From Bacteroidia bacterium (GTDB taxonomy: Bacteria; Bacteroidota; Bacteroidia; Chitinophagales; Saprospiraceae): 34,398 nucleotides of DNA. The translations under genes were made by a program, and so were the position numbers. Location of the stretch: assembly GCA_030433135.1 (NCBI GenBank), contig JAUILF010000013.1:1-34398 (forward strand), written 5' to 3'. This document shows positions 28,289 to 34,398 of the stretch, in pieces. The stretch's first letter is position 1, and each line of letters starts with the position of its first letter. The notes under the pieces are model-generated. The model did not search any database, was not told where the DNA came from, and saw only the letters and a program-made list of their open reading frames with translations.

Positions 28289-29713
28289 CTATTTATTGAG
28301 CACTTTGTTGCTGTCAGAGTAGCCCAGGATATGGAGCATGTGATCGACAGTCTGCTCTTCACGATACACGTGTTCCACAAAATTTCCCTTGCTGTCCTGC
28401 TGCACCACAATATGACGAGGAGATGGAATCAGGCAATGCTTGATACCTCCATACCCACTGATGGCATCCTGGTAGGCTCCGGTATGGAAGAATCCCAGAT
28501 AGAGAGGTTCCTTATCACCTGGCCGGTTGACCGGAAGGTAAATCTCCTGATCGAGATCCTCCGAATTGTAATAGTCTGAGTGGTCACAGCTGAGACCTCC
28601 GATATTGACCCTCGTATACTCGTTGTTCCATTTGTTAATAGGGAGCAGGATGAATTTTTCGTAAATGCTCCAGCTGTCAGGAATGGTGTTCATCAAACTG
28701 TTGTCGATCATGTACCAGAGCTCATTATCATTTTGCTGCTTTTGTTCAAGCACGGAAAAAATCACAGCACCACTTTCACCTACCGTGTATTTGCCAAATT
28801 CAGTAAAAATATCTGGTTCTTCTATACCAGCATCCACGCACACGTCCTTGATGTTACGTACAATCTCCCTAATCATGTAATCATAGTCGAAATTAAAGGA
28901 GAGGTTATTGCGTATAGGTAGTCCACCACCCATATTTATAGCCCTGAGAGATGGAGCTTGTTTTTTCAGGTCTGCATAAATCTGCAATGCCCTTTTGAAT
29001 TCTCCCCAGTAGTAAATGTCATCCCGGATCCCGGAATCCACGAAAAAGTGGAGCATTTTCAATTCCAGGTTCGGATTATCCTGAATCTTGCTTTTATAAA
29101 AATCGATTATTTCTGAAGACCGGATACCCAGCCGCGAAGTGTAGTAGGCACTGGAAGATTCCTCATTGATTGCCATCCGAATGCCTACTTTTAACTTTCT
29201 GTCTGTCAGAGCGATAAGGCGGTCAAGTTCCTGCATGCTGTCCAGTACGGGAACTGAATTGTAAAATCCTGCTTCATTAAGTTTGATGATTTTTCGTAAG
29301 TAGTCATCGGTCTTATATCCATTGTGGATCAGAATAATATTCTGATCAATTAAACCGGCCTCGAAGAGCTTGAAAATCAGATCAATATCGAAAGAGGATG
29401 AGGTTTCCAGGTGTACTCCATGATTGAGCGCTTCCTTAATCACATGAGAGAAATGACAACATTTCGTACAATAGCAATAGTAGTACTTTCCCTTGTAATC
29501 GCTTAATCGTATTGCCCGGTTAAAAAGGTTTTTGGCTTTTTTGATTTGTGATCCTACTTTGGGTAAATAGGTTAGGCGAAAAGGTGTCTTGTATTTCTCG
29601 ATCAGGTATTGAAGCGACAGGCCATTAAAGTAGAGCCACTCATTGCGCAGATCAAAACCTTCCTGCGGAAAATAGTAGGTTTGATCGATTAGATCGAAAT
29701 ATGAATTAATCAT
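28289..29713 (-). CDS. speA: Biosynthetic arginine decarboxylase-like, PLP fold-type III enzyme (Bacteroidota type)
   Basis: 474 aa; 'YFPQEGFDLRNEWLYFNGLSLQYLIEKYKTPFRLTYLPKV', 'YYYCYCTKCCHFSHVIKEALNHGVHLETSSSFDIDLIF', 'INMGGGLPIRNNLSFNFDYDYMI', 'IFTEFGKYTVGESGAVIF', 'GGLSCDHSDYYNSE', 'YLGFFHTGAYQDAISGYGGIKHCLIP'. Confidence 0.85.
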   Translation of the reverse strand: MINSYFDLIDQTYYFPQEGFDLRNEWLYFNGLSLQYLIEKYKTPFRLTYLPKVGSQIKKAKNLFNRAIRLSDYKGKYYYCYCTKCCHFSHVIKEALNHGVHLETSSSFDIDLIFKLFEAGLIDQNIILIHNGYKTDDYLRKIIKLNEAGFYNSVPVLDSMQELDRLIALTDRKLKVGIRMAINEESSSAYYTSRLGIRSSEIIDFYKSKIQDNPNLELKMLHFFVDSGIRDDIYYWGEFKRALQIYADLKKQAPSLRAINMGGGLPIRNNLSFNFDYDYMIREIVRNIKDVCVDAGIEEPDIFTEFGKYTVGESGAVIFSVLEQKQQNDNELWYMIDNSLMNTIPDSWSIYEKFILLPINKWNNEYTRVNIGGLSCDHSDYYNSEDLDQEIYLPVNRPGDKEPLYLGFFHTGAYQDAISGYGGIKHCLIPSPRHIVVQQDSKGNFVEHVYREEQTVDHMLHILGYSDSNKVLNK

Positions 29714-29843
29714 GTATTTTCATCAGCTGATAGGTCCTGTAATTCGCTCGCAAAGCTAAAAACAAATGAAGTATTGACGACGCTTTTTTTCATTAACGGC
29801 TTCATTTTTCACTCTGATACGGAAGGATGTAAACACAAAGACA

Positions 29844-30692
29844 ATGAGCATGTTGGTAGGTGATATTGGTGCGACCGGCTCGACATGGGGCCTGATTCGT
29901 GACGCTGACCCGGTAAGGTATTTCGATGCCCCGGGGTACAACCCTGTCAGTCATGGTGAACCACAGTTGGTTTCGGTAGTGGACGCGATTGAGGAAGAGG
30001 TTGGTGAGTTACGTCTTTCGACGATTTGGTATTATGGTGCAGGAGCGGGAAACAGCGTGATGACCAGAGGGATTGAGAAGACCTTTCTAAGTAGACTTCA
30101 GGCATCTTCTGTTCATATTGGGTCTGATCTGCTGGCTGCCGGCAGAGCATTATGTCAATCCAGTCCTGGCACAGTGGCTATATTAGGTACCGGGAGTAAT
30201 GTGGGTGAATATGACGGATTGCAGATCGTGTCTCAGGCCTCATCTCTGGGCTATCCTCTGGGAGACGAAGGTAGTGGTACTGACCTGGGAAAGCGGTTGG
30301 CCCGGGGATTTTACTATGGTCTCTTGCCCCCGGAAATAAAGGTCTCAGCTGCAGAAAGGTTACCTTCCGATCGATTTGAATTTTTAAATGAACTGCGCAG
30401 CACTGCGACACCTAATCGTTTTCTGGCTCAACTTAGTCGGGTGCTGGCATTGCATCGCGATCATCCCTGGGTGAAGCAACAGGTTCGTGAGGCTTTTACA
30501 GACTTTGCCAGCATACACCTTAGAAATCAGAAAAAACATGAAAAAATACATTTCGTGGGATCAATAGCTTTTTATTTTTGCGACGAAATCCGGCTGGTGC
30601 TTGAAGAGTTTCAGTTGCAGCTGGGTGAGGTTGTAAGAGAACCTATTGAATTACTGGTGAGTTTTCACCAAAATCAAATTAACAATGAGTAA
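29844..30692 (+). CDS. BadF/BadG-type ATPase / N-acetylglucosamine kinase-like protein
   Basis: 282 aa ASKHA fold: MLVGDIGATGSTWGLI (phosphate 1), SPGTVAILGTGSNVGEYDG, GYPLGDEGSGTDLGKRLARGFY, HFVGSIAFYF. Confidence 0.88.
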   Translation: MSMLVGDIGATGSTWGLIRDADPVRYFDAPGYNPVSHGEPQLVSVVDAIEEEVGELRLSTIWYYGAGAGNSVMTRGIEKTFLSRLQASSVHIGSDLLAAGRALCQSSPGTVAILGTGSNVGEYDGLQIVSQASSLGYPLGDEGSGTDLGKRLARGFYYGLLPPEIKVSAAERLPSDRFEFLNELRSTATPNRFLAQLSRVLALHRDHPWVKQQVREAFTDFASIHLRNQKKHEKIHFVGSIAFYFCDEIRLVLEEFQLQLGEVVREPIELLVSFHQNQINNE

Positions 30693-31668
30693 GGATATCA
30701 AACATGTAGGTGTGTTTTGCAGTGGCGGTGATGCGCCTGGTATGAATGCAGCCATTCGGGCAGTGGTGCGAACCTGCGCACATAATGATCTGCATGTTCA
30801 CGGAATATATAATGGTTATGAAGGTCTTATTGAAGGGGACATAGCCAGGTTGGAAACCAGGGATGTAGCCAACATTATGCATAAGGGAGGTACTGTTTTA
30901 AAAACAGCCCGAAGTGAGCGTTTTCGAACCAAAGCGGGACGGAAAGCCGCCTATGAGACAATCCTCGCACATGATCTGGATGCCATTATTGCCATTGGTG
31001 GAAATGGTACCATGACCGGCGCCAAGATTTTCGAAGAGGAATTTGGGATACCTTTCATAGGTATACCGGGTACTATTGATAACGATCTGTTTGGTACCGA
31101 TTATACCATTGGCTTTGACACAGCGGTCAATACGGCCATTGAGGCGGTAGACAAAATCAGGGACACTGCGGATTCACACAACCGTTTATTCTTCATTGAA
31201 GTAATGGGGCGCCACTCCGGGTACATTGCTTTGTATACGGGGATAGGTAGTGGAGCCGGTGGAATCTTAATTCCTGAGATCGGTACTGATGTAGACGAGT
31301 TGATGACAGTCCTGCAGAAAATGATGAAGCGTAAGAAGCTGTTTGGGTTGATCATTGTTGCCGAAGGAAATGAAAATGGCACTTGTCAGGAGGTAGCTGA
31401 TTTGGTAGCCAGAGAACTGACCAACTACGAAGTCAAAGTGGCAGTGATTGGCCACCTGCAGCGTGGTGGCTCGCCCACTGCCATGGACAGAATCCTGGCC
31501 AGTAGAATGGGTTATGGTGCTGTCACTGGTCTGCTGAATGGGATATCCAAAGTGATGTGTGGAGTACACAATAATGAGGTTGTGTATGTACCTATTAAAG
31601 ATGCCATCAAAAAGAAAAAGGACATTGAAAAGGAGCTGCTTGAGTTGGCAGAAATCCTCTCGATGTAA
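30685..31668 (+). CDS. pfkA: ATP-type 6-phosphofructokinase
   Basis: 327 aa; CSGGDAPGMNAAIRAVVR, IGGNGTMTGAK, GIPGTIDNDLFGTDYTIGFDTA, EVMGRHSGYIA, GHLQRGGSPTAMDRILASRMG. Confidence 0.95.
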   Translation: MSKDIKHVGVFCSGGDAPGMNAAIRAVVRTCAHNDLHVHGIYNGYEGLIEGDIARLETRDVANIMHKGGTVLKTARSERFRTKAGRKAAYETILAHDLDAIIAIGGNGTMTGAKIFEEEFGIPFIGIPGTIDNDLFGTDYTIGFDTAVNTAIEAVDKIRDTADSHNRLFFIEVMGRHSGYIALYTGIGSGAGGILIPEIGTDVDELMTVLQKMMKRKKLFGLIIVAEGNENGTCQEVADLVARELTNYEVKVAVIGHLQRGGSPTAMDRILASRMGYGAVTGLLNGISKVMCGVHNNEVVYVPIKDAIKKKKDIEKELLELAEILSM

Positions 31669-31676
31669 GTAATATC

Positions 31677-31991
31677 ATGTCATTTAGTGTAGTCTATATC
31701 ACTCATGCCAGTCGTGAAGAGGCGGACCGGGTTTCTCAGCAGGTTGTTAACGAGAGACTGGCGGCCTGTGCGAATGTATTCCCGATAAATTCAATGTACT
31801 GGTGGCAGGAGTCGATAGAACAGGAAGGGGAGTGGGTTTCACTTCTTAAAACCACCCATGTGATGTGGCCGGTTCTCAAGACCAGGATAGAGGCCATTCA
31901 CGCCTATGATACACCTTGCATCATGCGCTGGCAAGTAGAGGCCAATACGAAATATGAAGCCTGGATCGAGAGTGAGGTCAAGTCTCTTTAA
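31677..31991 (+). CDS. cutA: Divalent-cation tolerance protein CutA
   Basis: 104 aa; 'VVYITHASREEADRVSQQVVNERLAACANVFPINSMYWWQESIEQEGEWVSLLKTT...IEAIHAYDTPCIMRWQVEANTKYEAWI' is CutA1-like. Confidence 0.93.
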   Translation: MSFSVVYITHASREEADRVSQQVVNERLAACANVFPINSMYWWQESIEQEGEWVSLLKTTHVMWPVLKTRIEAIHAYDTPCIMRWQVEANTKYEAWIESEVKSL

Positions 31992-32208
31992 TCCGTAGAC
32001 TTTGCCCGGTTTTGAAATTCTTTGGAGGGTGTCTGCCCAATCTACGTCCAACACCAGGAGAATTACCATAAAATTGATCTACCAATTATAGAGATAGAAA
32101 ATCCTTTTTTTAAATTACGGACCCTTTTTCAAAAGGGAATGAGAATCAAATTTTGAAAATATTGCTACTGTTGCCTATGTCGCAGGTAGTATAGAAATGT
32201 AAAAACAA

Positions 32209-33408
32209 ATGGCAAAGACTAAAAGTAAAGGGGTTATAGGTATTCTGACAGGAGGGGGAGATGTACCCGGACTGAATCCGGCTATCAGGGCGGTAACGGT
32301 ACGGGCTATCCGTGAAGGATACAAAGTGATTGGCCTGCGTAGAGGTTGGGGTGGTATTATTGATGTGGTTAGAGACAAGAAGTTTGACAACAGTGGAAAT
32401 TTCATTGAATTGACCAAAAATGTGGTTGATCGGGCGGCCAGGACTGGAGGTACTTTTTTGCATTCCAGCCGGACCAGACCAAGTCATGTTGTTAAAGAAA
32501 CTGTTCCTCAGCATCTGCAGGACACCTATAAAGAAGAGGTAAATGACCTCACTGAAGAAGTGATCAAAAACCTTGAATGGATTGGAATTGATTTTCTCAT
32601 TGCGATTGGAGGGGATGATACGCTGAGTTATGCTGTGCATCTGTTTAAGCGGGGCGTGAATGTCAATGCCATTCCCAAGACCATGGACAATGATGTACCA
32701 GGTACCGATTACTGTATCGGATTCAGTACCTGCATTACCAGGACCATTAACATGACCAACAATTTGCGGACCTCAGCCGGTTCTCATGAACGATTTATGG
32801 TGTTGGAGGTATTTGGGAGGTACGCGGGTTTTACAGCCATGCTTCCAACCATGGCCGGAGCGGCTCACCGGTGTCTTATTCCTGAACACCCATTCAATGT
32901 GGAACAATTGACCGAATTGATGGTAATGGACCGCAAGGAGAATCCGAGCAATTATTCCATTGTGCTGGTCTCGGAGGGTGCTACTTTTGAAGGTGGTGAG
33001 ATGCAGTTTACCAACGCAGAAAAAGATGCCTATGGTCATGCAAAACTGGGCGGTATCGGAGACATGGTCTCAGCAAAACTGAAAGAGATATCACCAAAAT
33101 TCAATAATGGGAATACCATTAACACCATAAATCAGAAACTGGGCTACCTGGTGCGTTGTGGGGACCCTGATGCTATTGACTCGATTGTTCCGATGGCCTA
33201 TGGTACCATGGCTCTTGATTTGATCTTGCGTGGTATTCATGGTCGCCTGGTCGTTCTGAAAAATGGCCGATATGATCATGTCCCTATTGAGGTAGTCACC
33301 AGCACCAAAAAGCTGGTCAATGTTGAAAAGCATTATGATGTTGAGAGACTTCATCCAATTTACAGGGACTTTGAAATGTTGCCACTATTTATCATGGCCA
33401 GCGAATAA
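32209..33408 (+). CDS. Phosphofructokinase, PPi-dependent-type signature
   Basis: 399 aa; LTGGGDVPGLNPAIRAV, IGGDDTLSYA (Asp at E. coli position 104), IPKTMDNDVPGTDYCIGF (Lys at E. coli position 124), FGRYAGFTA, LGYLVRCGDPDAIDS. Confidence 0.92.
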   Translation: MAKTKSKGVIGILTGGGDVPGLNPAIRAVTVRAIREGYKVIGLRRGWGGIIDVVRDKKFDNSGNFIELTKNVVDRAARTGGTFLHSSRTRPSHVVKETVPQHLQDTYKEEVNDLTEEVIKNLEWIGIDFLIAIGGDDTLSYAVHLFKRGVNVNAIPKTMDNDVPGTDYCIGFSTCITRTINMTNNLRTSAGSHERFMVLEVFGRYAGFTAMLPTMAGAAHRCLIPEHPFNVEQLTELMVMDRKENPSNYSIVLVSEGATFEGGEMQFTNAEKDAYGHAKLGGIGDMVSAKLKEISPKFNNGNTINTINQKLGYLVRCGDPDAIDSIVPMAYGTMALDLILRGIHGRLVVLKNGRYDHVPIEVVTSTKKLVNVEKHYDVERLHPIYRDFEMLPLFIMASE

Positions 33409-33660
33409 TATCCGACGGTGACCGGTTGTAGGATGCCGGTTGCCGGCCTGGAAGCTTAAGGTTTAGGGTTTAAGATTTGTTCTTTGAACCGGGGAATACG
33501 TAATCCAGCAGACTGTGAACTACAGACGGTAACTGGGAACTGATGGCTGAGAACTGCCTCCCTTTGCGGCCTTTGCGTTGTCTCACGCTGGAATTCAGGT
33601 AGAGCCACTAATCTTCGTGATCTTTGCGTGAACAGTGTAGAGCCTTCCGCGGGATAGGCA

Positions 33661-33695
33661 ACCTCTCAACAACTCAACCTCTCAACGTCTCAACC
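33661..33695. repeat. Degenerate CTCAAC simple-sequence tract
   Basis: aCCTCTCAACAACTCAACCTCTCAACGTCTCAACC: four CTCAAC cores at 7-10-bp spacing in noncoding DNA. Confidence 0.75.
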
Positions 33696-33725
33696 TGTGC
33701 CAGCCACAGCGGGTAGCTAACCAGC

Positions 33726-34398
33726 CTAATTAACAGCCTTTTCTGAATACATCAGCCACGACTTGAGAAAGTCATCGAGGTCACCATCCAAAACGGCATC
33801 TGTCTGCGATGTCTGATGGCCGGTACGGTGATCCTTCACACGACGATCATCCAGGACATAACTCCTGATTTGAGAACCCCATTCATTTTTCATTTTGGTG
33901 GCTTCGATCTTGTCCTTTTCTTCCTGCTGTTTTTGCAGTTCCAGTTCATAGATGCGGGATTTCAGCATTTGGATGGCTTTTTCCCGGTTCATATGCTGAG
34001 ACCGTTCTTCCTGGCACTCTACAACCAGCCCGGTAGGGAGGTGGCGTACTCTCACCGCTGATTCTGTCTTGTTAACATGCTGACCACCGGCACCGCTGGC
34101 CCGGAATGTGTCCCACTCCAGATCTGCAGGGTTTACCTCTACTTCAATCCTGTCATCCACCATGGGATGTACAAAAACAGAAGAAAAAGAAGTCATTCGC
34201 TTGCCCTGCGCATTAAATGGACTGACTCTTACCAGTCGGTGAACACCGTTTTCCCCTTTGAGCATTCCATAGGCGTAGTCACCATTGATTTCCAGAGAGA
34301 TAGATTTGAGACCGGCAACGTCACCGTCTACCCGGTTGAGTTCGGAAACTTTGTACCCGTTCTTTTCGGACCACATGATATACATTCGCATCAGCATG
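33726..34398 (-). CDS. prfB: Peptide chain release factor 2 (C-terminal part; N-terminus beyond right edge)
   Basis: GVHRLVRVSPFNAQGKRMTSF (SPF anticodon-like motif), RASGAGGQHVNKTESAVRV (GGQ), YVLDDRRVKDHRTGHQTSQTDAVLDGDLDDFLKSWL. Confidence 0.95.
   Translation of the reverse strand, partial: MLMRMYIMWSEKNGYKVSELNRVDGDVAGLKSISLEINGDYAYGMLKGENGVHRLVRVSPFNAQGKRMTSFSSVFVHPMVDDRIEVEVNPADLEWDTFRASGAGGQHVNKTESAVRVRHLPTGLVVECQEERSQHMNREKAIQMLKSRIYELELQKQQEEKDKIEATKMKNEWGSQIRSYVLDDRRVKDHRTGHQTSQTDAVLDGDLDDFLKSWLMYSEKAVN

Noticed and set aside
32122-32137. CCCTTTT-TC-AAAAGGG dyad upstream of the PPi-type PFK
   Set aside because: The loop is only 2 nt and the arms are low-complexity; not strong enough to call a terminator or operator.

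Overview
This is a Bacteroidota-type chromosomal window, probably Saprospiria or Flavobacteriia-like judging by its SusC/SusD, HTCS and SpeA/DHS-like gene content. Coding content, left to right: a partial VCBS/FG-GAP lipoprotein (GTG start, absent from the ORF track), a small lipoprotein, SusD and SusC (minus strand); ComEC and a ComEA-like HHH protein (plus strand); lactate permease and a fused GlcD/GlcF-type lactate dehydrogenase (minus); a B12-dependent class II ribonucleotide reductase (plus); an HTCS hybrid sensor/regulator (plus); a triplicated beta-helix surface protein with no visible C-terminal sorting domain (plus); a deoxyhypusine-synthase-like enzyme and a biosynthetic arginine decarboxylase (minus); a BadF-type kinase, ATP-type PFK, CutA and PPi-type PFK (plus); and the C-terminal part of RF2 (minus). 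Most of this is ordinary metabolism. The least explained structure is the ~1.1 kb noncoding region before the ribonucleotide reductase. It holds an array of hairpins sharing CTGAC/GTCAG arms with compensatory inner-stem changes, four of them at an exact 40-bp period, followed by a DnaA-box-like inverted pair (TTATCCACA-GTC-TGTGGAGAA). Also notable are the ATP-/PPi-type PFK pair, the DHS-like/arginine decarboxylase pair in a bacterium, and a simple-sequence mosaic near prfB. I found no clear new defence or mobile system. All family calls come from reading motifs by eye, with no database search.
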